From Cyclostephanos tholiformis (lineage: Eukaryota > Bacillariophyta > Thalassiosirophyceae > Thalassiosirales > Thalassiosiraceae): DNA of 26,032 bases. The notes beneath the pieces were generated by a model that was not told where the DNA came from, did no database searches, and saw only the letters and a program-made list of their open reading frames with translations. The stretch lies in contig JALLPB010001097.1 in the NCBI GenBank assembly GCA_036939975.1, forward strand, positions 1 through 26,032, in the 5' to 3' direction. Shown here one piece after another: positions 1-10,135 of the stretch. Positions within the stretch are counted from its first letter, which is position 1. Each line of letters begins with the position of its first letter. The translations under genes and the position numbers were made by a program.

Positions 1-2201
1 TTTTGCCTTCTCCTCATCATACATACTCTCATACATTTTGAATGCATTCACACTTGCAACTCCAATCCCCCAGATAAAAAAGCCCACCACCACTTCCTAT
101 TCCTCATCCAATGGTCGGGCCGATACTGGTTCTGCAGCTGGTCTGTGATGTCGGCCCCATTCATATTCTGATTGTAGACATCTATAAAATTGAGCCAAAG
201 GTGGCCAATTGCACAAATCTCCTTGTTGTCGGCAGACCACACCTTCCTCTTTTTCAATACCCAATACATGCTCTCCTCGACGGTCAAGAGCATGTGTACG
301 GGCTTTGTGTCATAGACAGAAGCCGCAAAGAGATCTGGGCAGTCAACAGAGTTGACTAATTTTGCAGCAGCCGTAGTCCCTCTTTTCTTCATTGCCTCCT
401 TAATGTTCTTCTCTTCGAGCTGCCTGACCGATGGTGGTAGTCCACGACCGGCTGTCCTCACTACTCCATGTGCCAAAGCCTTGGCCATGTACAGAGCAGT
501 AAACAATTTCCTAGAGTTAAAGAGATTATCCATAAAAATTCGCGACCAAATGTTAGGCAGACAAAGAGCAAGCCAAACAACACGCATGGCCGTTGGCGAT
601 AGATCCGGAATCTTATCCTTGAACTCTTTGAGGAGAGGGGGAGGATTGCGGAGAACATGTAGCCATTATCACAGATGGCATTACATTGAAAGCTGTCCCC
701 CTCCTTCTTGTATGAGATTCTCAGCTTGAGACCAGACCGCCCCTGAAATCTGAGCGTCTGCTCATCTATACTTATCCATTTTCCCGGTACCCACATGCTC
801 GTCGAGGAGACGCTGCACCTTCCACAGTGGATTCCTTGCTGTCTCCTTCCCAGCATCTTCACAGAAATCAAAGAGACACATGAACTGCCGAAAGTGTTTC
901 CACCATTGGCCACCGGCGATTGAATGCTGTCCTCGGGGCATCGGCCTGTCCATTGCCTGTGAAATGAAATTGTTGCCAAAGATGTTATGTGGCTCAAACC
1001 ACATGTTGATCCTGGGGCAAGGGGAAAGGCCATTGACAAAAAGCAAACCCATCATCCTGTACATCTCTGGCAGATCAAATTTGCTCAAAGTCTTTGTACA
1101 CGGATTCGCCAAAACCCGCTCCCTCTGCCGCTGCTTGTGCATTGGTCGTGTCAACCATGCACTTCTTTACAAACTCGGGAGAGATTTGTGTGTCAAAGAA
1201 GTGCTTCGGCCGACAGTCTCTGATAGAATCTGGCAGGAGTTTTAAGGCGGCAGGAGAAATATGTCCTCTCTCAGATGCTTGAAGATTCGGAGTCTTGGAC
1301 ACAAACTCAGGCCGATGGATCTTGTCACCCTTGCTGCAACAGTACTGAAACCTGGGGGAGCCTTCAGCATTCTCCACATTTGTTGGTCCGTAGAATCCCT
1401 CTTCTACTCCACGGAGCATATCAATTCCTTTGATGGAAGGGGTGGGATCAGGATTCAAAATGATCCAGCGAGGAAGGGATGTGTCAATCTCACCAACCCT
1501 CCTCCTGTAGTAGAATGATTCATCCTCAATCCGATCGATAACGTTGATCCTGCCGTCCCTAATGCACTGTAGAAGCATGGTCTTGTTGCTAGAAGAGTTC
1601 AAAGCAAGGGCTTTGCATATCACTTTCAACTTGGTGGCAGTGGTCTTCTTATTGATCAAAATGGTTTCGAAAAACCCCCCCTCCTCTTCTACATCAGCGT
1701 TCCCCTCATCCCCATCCTCCCCAATATTTGCCAACAAATAGTTGAGCTCTGTTACCTCGTCAACTGGATCTTGAAGAGTACATGCCACCAGCTGCTCCAT
1801 GGCATTTGCCTTGGCAATTTGCCCAGCAACATTCTCTGCCTCAATTCCCCATTCGCCAGACTCATCCCCCAAGAGATATGCTTTATCTTCACTGTAGGGG
1901 CGGAATTTTTGCTTTCGTAAATTGCTTTTCATGGGGGTATTGTTTCTTTTGTTGCCGTGCATTGCACTGCATGAAGATGCAGTCGCAGCATTCATTATCA
2001 ATGAAAGAGCGCTGTTGGCCTGCACAAGAATTTGCTTGGGAGGGGTTGGAGTTGTCGAGGCGCCAGACGCTGATGCCTTGCCTGCCGACGGCCAAATTTG
2101 GCCATCAACCCCCCAGCCATATGTACAACTGGTGCGATGTTTGGTGGGGGGGATATGGCTGGCGTGCCATCAGCCGACATGATTTCCATCGTGTCAGCCA
2201 T
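1..2201 (-). pseudogene. piggyBac-like (PGBD) transposase, frameshifted, C-terminus off window
   Basis: DDD transposase of the piggyBac type, which cuts and pastes at TTAA. Reading on the minus strand from ATG at 2201, the frame moves through five segments: about 2201-2110, 2110-1080, 1080-785, 785-640, 640-80, then a further shift to the window edge. Family marks are SIDEQTLRFQGR (first catalytic Asp, near 770-740), FMDNLFNSRKLF (second Asp, near 530) and YNQNMNGADITDQL (third Asp, near 160), followed by a Trp-rich WMRNRKWWW stretch. Upstream, the segment near 1020-900 has the MWFEPHNIFGNN and FRQFMCLFDF motifs of the N-terminal transposase domain. The first roughly 200 residues are low-complexity. 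Each frame shift falls in or next to a short homopolymer (C6 near 2112, A3 near 1080, A4 near 782, C5 near 637, T6 near 80), and I see no in-frame stop inside the segments. It may therefore be a decayed gene or an intact one with assembly indels. I could not identify terminal inverted repeats. Confidence 0.85.
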
Positions 2202-2387
2202 GATTCTGGAGTGTTTTGTGTTGTGGGGGAAGTTGGGTACTCTATGGTACAATGATTTCAGAGTTGCACACGCAAATCTGATGACAAACGTCAGAAGAAA
2301 ATTGGAGGTGAGGAGAATTAAGGCCTGCATGCGGATTGATTTTTTATTAGGAAGACTCTAAAATCATTTAACAAGCAAATAACCCAG

Positions 2388-2412
2388 AGAAAGCTGAGAT
2401 TCTCAGCTTTCT
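2388..2412. repeat. Perfect 12-bp inverted repeat (hairpin) upstream of the piggyBac-like gene
   Basis: AGAAAGCTGAGA is followed by one T and then its exact reverse complement TCTCAGCTTTCT. It lies about 190 bp upstream of the transposase start, where the subterminal region of the element would be. It could be part of the element end or a transcript hairpin. TTAA tetramers at 2368 and 2452 are possible but unproven target sites. Confidence 0.5.
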
Positions 2413-2961
2413 TTATGTGTATTCAGGTTGGGGTGTCATACTGGCGAGTTGTTAAGTTATAACGCGAGAAAGATTGAGGTTTTGCTCAACCCCATCTGTA
2501 GCCACAATTTTGGCTACGTTCCCATAAAGAGATATAATTGGCGCCGCTCTTTTTTTTATTAAAACAAAAATAATTTCTAGTATCTGCAAAGGCATTCCTG
2601 GCCATCATTTTCTGTCATATATTTTAGCAATGTTTGCCGCTCGCTCAAATTATCACCCCTCCTGTCACTGTTCATCTTTCTCGTATCTCCTTTTTTGATA
2701 TGATCTGTTTTGAATTTCTATGGTTTAAAATTTTGCCACCTTCTCATTTCTGATACGACTTGTTTTGAATTTTGACCAACCGCATACCGTCTCATCTTCC
2801 AAGATCTCCTCACAATATTTTGGTCTCCTCTCCTTCTGCACTTTTTTATTATTTTCATTATCATGGGCGATACCTGACAGTCGACCCTGTCCCAACCAAG
2901 CATGACAGCTATGTGTAGTTCTAAAGTTTCAAATTTATTTTTCATTGAATTCAAATGATTG
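2413..2961. other. Intergenic, no gene recognised
   Basis: AT-rich sequence with scattered stops in all frames. It contains a small inverted repeat (TTGAG/CTCAA near 2475-2490) and no convincing coding frame. The 3' part may hold unrecognisable N-terminal sequence of the MULE-like transposase that follows. Confidence 0.4.
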
Positions 2962-4546
2962 TAGCTATTCGTATTCATGAACATTTTTGTCAATGCCTTT
3001 GAGGGCACATGCGGGTATCATCTTGTAAATATGGGATGGAAGAAGAACATACCAATATGCATCAACATCTTCAAACCTTCAAAACTCAAGAAGTGGTCAG
3101 TAATTGTTCATCAGATTCATACATGGATTTACTCCTGGATGAATCCAGAAACATTGAAGATGAGGATGAATACAAGATTTCTAAATACCTACTAGAAAAG
3201 TGCATCTGCTCCAATGCTGTGTTGGATGTTGTCAATGAATATCATTTTGTTATAGCAAAGATTATACACTTTTTAAGGAAACCTGTCTACCCATGGGAAA
3301 CCCTGTACCTACACTATCGTCGAAGCCATCTGAGGCACTTTGATACTACGCATTCATCACCTCATGAAGGCACAAATCATGGTTTGAAAAGTCACAGTTG
3401 TGCAGTGAAACCAACAATGAATTATAAGCCAAGACTTTGAATACACAAACAAGCATTAGAGTTCACAAGTGTGAAGAAAAGATTTTTCAGGAAGCCCATT
3501 GAACCCACAAGAAATGGTCTAACCTTCCAACATCATCTTACACAGTCACTGTTGCAGAGGGAATATTGTAACAGATGATGTCTTGCATGCAGTACTATCA
3601 AGCACGGCTAGTCTCCAGACCTAATCCTAAATCAATTTTTCAGGTAAGTTATATATTAGGGGTGGAAGGCAAAGACAACAACAACAATGAGAATAACATT
3701 AACAATGACCACAAAGGGAATGAATATGATGTTAACACTTCATCCACCGGAACAAGGGGTACATCAAATTCTCCGATTCCTTCTTTTTCACGTATTTCGA
3801 TTGTGACAGTTGACGGGGATGGAACCATGTTCTGTTCATGCAAACATTTTGAATGAATCGGTCTACCTTGTGTACATCAGGCATGTGTTGCTTCTATGTG
3901 CCATGATCATAACCAAACTGTTGACGACAGCATTGACCGCAATGTATTTACTGGTTTCATGCATCATGACATATCTGTTCATTGGTGGTCTCAATACATG
4001 TACTATGCATACAGAGTAACCACACCATCAGTTATTTTAAACCACTTTCACACATTGGTGATTAATCCAATCAAAGGACCTAATCTGAGATGCATCATTC
4101 CAACTTCTTTGAATATACAACAACCTCAAGTATTACTTCCTGCCATTGCTCATTTGAAGAACTATCCTGATCATTCGTTCAGTATGCAGAACTTGAGTGA
4201 TTCTGTATTAAGTCAACGGAGGATACACATGTCGCAAAGTGACCAGGAGGAGAAGGAAGATAATATCTTAAGCTACATGAATGAAAACTCATGTCAGGGC
4301 AATTTTGGTCAGCATTTGAATGACTTATTCAGCAAATCAGTACAGAACATCTACTTTGAGATAGGTCAGGAGAAGGAAAATCAAATCATGGCAAAAATTT
4401 CTTTGAAGCAGCTTTGGGAAGAATGTTGCATGGAAGCCAATGGCTTAGGACTTAAAAATGGACCAATACAGTTAGAAGACCATCTCAAATCATTTTTACG
4501 TCATTGCAACCAAACAAATGAAGGTAGTGTTAACTTGGGTATATAG
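2962..4546 (+). pseudogene. MULE-type transposase remnant with SWIM zinc finger
   Basis: Relic of a Mutator-like (MULE/FAR1-like) transposase. The first recognisable block, GTCGYHLVNMGWKK near 3005-3045, resembles the C-x2-H block after the second catalytic position in this family. The frame then shifts near 3140-3170 to a segment ending in EGTNHGLKSH (near 3370) and shifts again near 3560. A typical SWIM finger, C-x-C-x9-C-x-H, lies at about 3835-3885: CSCKHFE, an in-frame TGA at 3854-3856, then IGLPCVH in the same frame. Downstream is HHDISVHWWSQYMYYAYR (near 3970-4010), then a 180-residue tail ending at TAG 4544-4546. Two frameshifts and TGA codons at 3438, near 3560 and at 3854 make it non-functional. 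The N-terminal catalytic half is missing or unreadable. A GTAAGT at about 3643-3649 could be a relic splice donor. Confidence 0.7.
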
Positions 4547-4834
4547 TCACCACCACATAGTCCCCTTGCCTCAAGAAAGGGGAGAATGATACCCATGACT
4601 CATGGGAAATATGACAGTTCAGCAAATAGGGTGTTCAATACACATCACATGTAATGATCATATTTTAATAGTAAGCATATAGAAATATGTCAATTATCTA
4701 AGTTTTCTATTATCTCCTAAGACTGTTATAATGCTTAACAAATAAGAGCATGAACCAAACAGGAACAGCTATTCACAACATTACGTTTTCTTCATCATGT
4801 TTACCCTGGTTGCTACCTCTGCAGGATAATCACT
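4547..4834. other. Intergenic, nothing recognised
   Basis: AT-rich sequence downstream of the MULE remnant with no reading frame, RNA gene or repeat that I can support. Confidence 0.4.
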
Positions 4835-5344
4835 TGTTAAGAATGGTTGGCTAGGGTTAAAGCTAGCAATGTGGCAGAAAAAGATGCCTAACCACTAAGC
4901 CAAGGACTTTTGGCTTAGGGTCTAGTGGTATAGTAACTTATCTACTCATAAAGTTACTTAAGGTACACCTACGTACCTACCGTATCTCCCTTAAGGTACG
5001 ACCTCACACTTGACACTCCCTCTCTATCGAGGCCAAGATTGGCAGAGATCGACACTTAGACACAATTAGTAGGGTGCATCGTAGTTCGTACCGTACACAA
5101 TTCATATGGAATATACTCTACTACGGCGCAGTCTTGTACATTGTACCCTCCCTCATACTAGTACTGTACTGCATCGTGACATCATCATGGGACGATGGCT
5201 TTAAGGCTTTAAGCAAGCTTTGCACAGTGATTTCCATTGAGGCACGATTAACTCTGAATTAACCTTAAGAAGACCTTTTCCGTTCCGCAGACAATCGTGG
5301 AAATCAGGATGCGATCCCGTCAAATTCTTACTAAAGCGGTCATG
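4835..5344. repeat. Dispersed/tandem repeat, copy 1 (about 510 bp)
   Basis: This copy aligns along its whole length with 5414-5941, at an offset of about 579 bp. It starts TTGTTAAGAATGG and ends TAAAGCGGTCATG. It lacks about 18 bp present in copy 2 (GGTTCCTCATTGTTTGAT near 5695). Inside are three stem-capable segments: CTAAGCCAA/TTGGCTTAG near 4895-4920, AGTAACTT/AAGTTACT near 4933-4958, and GGTAC/GTACC near 4962-4980. GGGTCTAGTGGTATAG near 4918-4934 looks like a tRNA-Glu-type A box, and GGTACGACCTC near 4996 resembles a B box with one mismatch. No protein is encoded. It may be a SINE-like or other non-autonomous repeat. Confidence 0.7.
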
Positions 5345-5413
5345 GTGACTTACATAGAGAGAACTATTAGGGGCACAAACCCAAGACCTATGGTTGACAT
5401 TGGGCTCATAACC

Positions 5414-5941
5414 TGTTAAGAATGGTTGGCTAGGGTTAAAGCTAGCGATGTGGCAGAAAAAGATGCCTAACCACTAAGCCAAGGACTTTTGGCTTAGGGT
5501 CTAGTGGTAAAGTAACTTATCTACTCATAGAGTTACTTACTAAGGTACACCTATGTACCTACCGTATCTCCCTTAAGGTACGATCTCACACTTGACACTC
5601 CCTCTCTATTGGACCAAGATTGGCGGAGATCGACATTTAGACACAATTAGTAGGGCGTATCGTAGTTCGTACTGTACACAATTCATATGGAATGGTTCCT
5701 CATTGTTTGATACTCTACTACGGCGCAGTCTTGTACATCATACCCTCCCTCATACTAGTACTGTACTGCATCGTGACATCATCACGGGACAACAGCTTTA
5801 AGGCTTTAAGCATGTTTTGCACAGCGATTTCCATTGAGGCACGATTAACCCTGAATTAACCTTAAGAAGACCTTTTCCATTCCGCAGACAATCATGAAAA
5901 TCAGGACGTGATCCCGTCAAATTCTTACTAAAGCGGTCGTG
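5414..5941. repeat. Dispersed/tandem repeat, copy 2 (about 528 bp)
   Basis: Second copy of the 4835-5344 repeat in the same orientation, separated from it by about 69 bp of unique sequence (5345-5413). Differences are scattered substitutions plus small indels; the same stem segments and A-box-like motif are kept (near 5497-5513). Because several stem positions survive in both copies, the structure may matter for the unit. The short reading frames inside look like chance. Confidence 0.7.
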
Positions 5942-6864
5942 ACCGGTGCACCCTTCTGTCTCACAGTAGTTCTTGATGTGTGATGATGATGTTGAATTAG
6001 AGTACGGTCAGCTTTGCCATCACTGGGAGAAGCAGGTGGTGGTGGTGTGTTTTTCAATGCTTTCATGAGACTTTCTATTGACTTCCCTTGTCCCAGAAGA
6101 TGTCATTGTTCTGGAGTAGGGGGTGTCATAGTTGGTAGATGAATGTCAAGTATAAGTACTTGTCCATGTAATGTGTTTATTAGAGGGTCATTATCTTGTA
6201 GGTTGTCAGAGTACCTAATAAGTGGCTCTGTCACTCACATGCTGTAAGAGTAAGGGAAAAGTTCCTTTAACAGAAAAAAGCACACTCGAACTATTACTAC
6301 CTACACTGGAGATGTAATTATGACTAAGTAGTAGTGCTTCGTTGTAATTAACACATAATACTTAACTGTAAATATAGTATTCTCAATGGCTATTGGCAAG
6401 ATGATTCTGAACCAATGAAGAAAAGAAACCAGAACTAGTAGAACTTCTTAGTAAGTATTTATACTCATTGCATGTTGGCAAATGCTTGTGAGATAAGAAG
6501 AAACACTCAGACCTTACTAATAAGCGTACACATACTCAGGGTGGGAAAATAACAAGAATTACAAAAGACTGTTCTTCTTAACCACCAAAATGAAGTTGAA
6601 TGCCACGTTGTTCCTTCCAGACTAATGAAACATATACCCGGCAACAAGCTATACTGATGCAGTGCAATATTGCTGAGTGGTTGTGCAATATGTTGGGTAG
6701 AGAAATCTACATGAGATTTGTGTGGAACAGAAGGGATGGTGGTGAGGGGTTGGTTGATCTATTGGTCATAATTGATGATGATCTTCTTGACGGAACACAT
6801 CTACCTTCTATAGCAGGACGATATTGAAATTTTGACATCTTTTTAGTAAGGAAAAATGATATGA
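5942..6864. other. Non-coding stretch, no gene supported
   Basis: AT-rich sequence. A 75-residue open frame at 6600-6827 (plus) is the only one of note and has no recognisable domain. It precedes the acidic frame at 6865, but in a different phase, so I do not call it a gene. Confidence 0.35.
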
Positions 6865-7472
6865 ATGATGACAACGATGAAAATGGTGCTTACAACAACA
6901 ATGATGACAACTGAAAACAATGTGCAGGTGAACAAAAAAGAGAATGATGATGATGACAAAGTCGATGGTGATTATGGTGCTGATGACAATGATGATGACT
7001 ACGATGGGGACAACAACAAGAATGCATCCAAGAATAATGATGAGGCTGGTGACGATGTCTGCCATGAAAATGATGGTCCGGTGAAAAAAAGGTGAGGATG
7101 ACGACAAAGAAAACAAAAATGATGATAGTGATGACAATGACAATGATGACTACAACGGGAATGAGAGTAACGTGAATGACAATAATACTGATGAGGAGGT
7201 TAAGAACAACAATGATGATGACGTGATCTACATTCACAAAGATGGGGAGAATGAAGTCGTGGATGAGGATGATGTGATGAAGATGATGACAATGATGAAT
7301 TGATGATGGTGAGGATGACAACAAACCAATTTTAATGGACAGGAGAGCAATGAGAGGGAAGATGATGATAATGAACCTGTCATAATTGACCTCTTCGATT
7401 CATTGGAGGATAATGATCATAGTGTCATCAATCTGTGCACTTCAGAGGAGGATGAGGGGGGGGGGGAATAGG
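6865..7472 (+). pseudogene. Eroded Asp/Asn-rich acidic reading frame, function unknown
   Basis: The plus strand encodes runs of Asp, Asn, Glu and Lys in three consecutive frame segments: 6865-7095, about 7090-7303, and 7319-7471. The first switch lies at an A7 run (7084-7090), where the acidic composition continues in a new frame straight after KKR-stop. The last segment ends EDEGGGE-stop and contains PVIIDLFDS and SVINLCTSEEDE, hydrophobic cores flanked by acids as in SUMO-interaction motifs. The DNA is also simply GAT/GAC/AAC-rich, so a trinucleotide-repeat origin without protein function is a fair alternative. No domain is recognised. Confidence 0.3.
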
Positions 7473-8149
7473 AATGCTATCTTCAGCAATGAAGAATGCC
7501 ACTTTTCGGAGATAGACAGTTAACAATTAGGGCAACATTTGTAAGATTGAGAGATGATGGACAAATTGTAGTCCCTCTAGAAAAGTAGTTCTAACACAAT
7601 AGGTAATTATGCACCAGTTATGGAGACTAAGTGTGTAAACATACTTCAAAGTAAATGTAGGCAAACAATGTAGTTGGACATAACTTACAGGTAGGTTAGT
7701 CTCTCCAGGGCTAGGGGGAATAATGATGAGATTGAGATATAATTGAGTACATGTACTCCTTTGTAAACATATTTTAAAGTACACTTACATGAATAGTGGA
7801 GATGAGTACAACTACATTGGTATCTCTGGTGCACAAAGTGAGACAAATCATATTGATGGTGGCAAAAGTAATAGAGAACAAGTAACAGTTATTTTTATAT
7901 TAAAGGGTTAGAGTAGTTGTTTAGGCCAAGAAATCCTGATCAACATGACACCTTAAATAGACATTAATGCCAAAGCCGACTCCATTAAAATAATGTGCTC
8001 TGTCTGATGTTACGATAAGGAATCAACATGACTTGATACCATGGTAACAAAGTTCATTCATCATCAAGCTTTGACTGTTGAATAACATTGGTGTCACCAA
8101 ACATGCCTTCAACATGTTCGGCGCATTTCAACACATTTAGTAAAGCATC
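7473..8149. other. Non-coding stretch, no gene supported
   Basis: No convincing frame on either strand; the 85-residue minus frame at 7527-7784 lacks any family signature. The only structure I see is a perfect 14-bp palindrome, GAGTACATGTACTC, near 7744-7757. Confidence 0.35.
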
Positions 8150-8547
8150 TCAGTCAGTGTTACGAAAACCATACTTGAGCTTATACAAACCAGATTGAAC
8201 TCTTATTTCAGCTTGACCAGGTTGAGCACCAATGCAATAATACTTATTGTTGGTGTCAGTAAAAACATGGCTCCATCCACCTCGTGAGAGTGACTGTGGC
8301 TGTGTTAAAGCACAAGAGTGCATGGCTTTGCATACATGATAGCCATGCTCCATTATAGAAAGAGATTTCTCCTGTGGAAGATGGATGAACACTGGAGTGG
8401 AATGTCCAGGCAGAATCATATGCAATCCAAGGTTTGAATTGGTCATATCAGCTATCCAAAGATCTCCCTTGGATATTTGAAGAATGGAAATGTTGCTTTG
8501 GTTGTTTAAATCAGGATAAACCATTAAGTCGTGCAATCCTCCATCAC
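8150..8547 (-). pseudogene. Downstream half of a minus-strand reading frame split by the copia insertion
   Basis: Open minus frame of about 130 codons ending at 8150, with ordinary, non-repetitive composition (for example ILQISKGDLWIADM and GGWSHVFTDTNNKYYCIG). No family is recognised. It has no ATG at its 5' end; the frame runs into the target-site duplication ATCAC (8543-8547) of the copia element. If 8543-14079 is removed, leaving one ATCAC copy, the frame continues without a stop into 14298-14080, giving about 203 open codons. It is therefore an older locus interrupted by the retrotransposon. Whether that locus was a working gene is uncertain, because the upstream half carries frame changes. 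Confidence 0.5.
8543..8547. repeat. Target-site duplication ATCAC (left copy)
   Basis: The five bases ATCAC directly precede the TG of the 5' LTR and are repeated exactly at 14080-14084 after the CA of the 3' LTR. Five bp is the usual Ty1/copia target duplication. Confidence 0.9.
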
Positions 8548-8753
8548 TGAAGCAAGGTAAGATCCAGCAACCTAGGCCAGATGATCCAGCAATCTAGACC
8601 AGACGTACCAGGTTGCTTTCTCCTCCCTAACTGACTGTTCCAGCCACTCCACCCCCCGGCGACAGCACAACATAATCACCTTTTCTAGAGTAGTCGAGCA
8701 TTGTGCTCATAATTCTAGGAGGTAGATTTTATCATCATTGATGCTCTTCTTCA
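8548..8753 (+). repeat. 5' LTR of copia element
   Basis: It starts TGAAGCAAGGTAAGATCC and ends ATGCTCTTCTTCA. It matches 13874-14079 at about 188 of 206 positions. No TATA box or poly(A) signal stands out enough to assign U3/R/U5. Confidence 0.92.
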
Positions 8754-8838
8754 TACCTCTTTAGGTTTCCTTTATCCAGCCTTGCCCGTTGTCTACCCAA
8801 TGGATTCGTAGAAGACCCGGCCGATCATTGCCATCGAC

Positions 8839-10083
8839 ATGTTGCCGGAAGAAATCACTGCCCTTTTCGCACCCGCAGCAGTGACGTTCCCAGCAATTGA
8901 AGGTCAACCCTCTGACAATGACCTCACGGCCCTGCATGATACCCTTTACCCTCTCCTTCTCAATATCCCATACGACAAGGGGAAGACACATAATCTAATT
9001 GGCATCCCCGAGCTGACTGCCGCCTACATGGCCTGATGGCATGCCGCCTTCCCCATCCCGGCCTGGCCACCAATGTGCCCAGCTATCCCTGATGATGCTA
9101 CTCCAGTCGTGCAAGTCCAATGCAAAGCCCAACATTCTGTCCTCATCCGCGATTACACATCTTACAAAGCTGCAGAACATGCCACCGCCAAGTTTATTTG
9201 AGATGCCATCGACAAAATCTGGTATCAAGACCGTCATTCTTGCTCATTCTACATCAACGTCACGGCAATGGACCTAATGACCCACCTCGCTGCCAACTGC
9301 CAAGGCCTATACCCAAGTGAGCTTGTACCCCTTCCAACACAAATGATGGGGTATTACAACATTGCGGAGGGCATTTCCGAGTATATTAACATGCTCGAGG
9401 AGGCGCAACAAAAGCTTGAGTGGGAAAACCTCCCAATGATCAATGCAAAACTTCTTGCCATCACCTCCACCACAGTCCTCACTTCAGGGGACTTTCCGCA
9501 AGCCACGGATGACTGGGAAGCCGAGCCTACAGTTGACAAAATGTGGACGAACTGGAAAGCCCACTACCATGTCGCCCACACGGCACGTCGTCAACAATTC
9601 CTTGCAGCCGGAACAACTCCTACCAACCATGCCAATGTCGTCACCACTTCCACAACCATCGACCCTGACCCCATCACGGATGCAACAATCGCCCGCTTGG
9701 ATGGTTACCTGGTCAACCTGGCAGCAGCAGCAGCAACAACCGAGCGCACACCCATGCAACAATTGATTGAAACAAATGTGACCCTCACCTCCAATGTTGC
9801 CACAATAACGGCCAATCTCACCGCACTCACAACAGCATATAACCTCCTAGCTTCGGCTCTTGGCTCAAATACCCCCGCACCTGGTACCACCATCACTCCA
9901 ACAGCATCTACCTTGTCGCACCGGCGCAAAACCTTGGACCCCAATGGATACTGCTGATCACATTGATACAAGGTCACCATCGGACATAACAGTGCCACAT
10001 GCACTAACAGGCAAGAGGGACACAAGGAAGCGGTGACGTGTTCAAACACCATGGGGAGATGTACAACTAACAAACCCACCTGA
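8839..10083 (+). pseudogene. copia Gag, with in-frame TGA stops
   Basis: Structural Gag that would form the particle and bind RNA. One frame runs from ATG 8839 to 10083, broken by TGA at 9034, 9199, 9955 and 9964. The sequence stays Gag-like through the stops: a helical region with KMWTNWKAHYHVAHTAR near 9540-9590, then a Thr/Ala-rich linker. The zinc-knuckle-like end reads C-stop-S-H-stop-YKVTIGHNSATC (9952-10008) followed by EGHKEAVTCSNTMG, the arrangement seen in diatom copia Gag. The stops at 9034 and 9199 sit where Arg is plausible (CGA to TGA). After 10083 the frame stays open to about 10170, where Pol continues in another frame. Thus Gag and Pol may once have been one polyprotein. Confidence 0.8.
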
Positions 10084-10135
10084 TGGGGAGGGCCAGAGAT
10101 TAAGGTTGCAGCAATAAACATAAACACCTTATGCC

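Noticed and set aside
3641..3660. Splice donor CAGGTAAGT inside the MULE remnant
   Set aside because: No matching acceptor restores a better frame, and the frame remains open across it; kept only as a possibility.
4910..5010. Functional tRNA gene in the direct repeats
   Set aside because: Only an A-box-like motif and a weak B box are present, at too great a distance, and no full cloverleaf can be drawn.
5592..5801. Small plus-strand frame in repeat copy 2
   Set aside because: The frame is not kept in copy 1, so it is unlikely to be coding.
6890..7324. His/Ile/Val-rich minus-strand open frame opposite the acidic region
   Set aside because: It is the complement of GAT/GAC repeats; the composition is forced by the repeat and no family motif is present.
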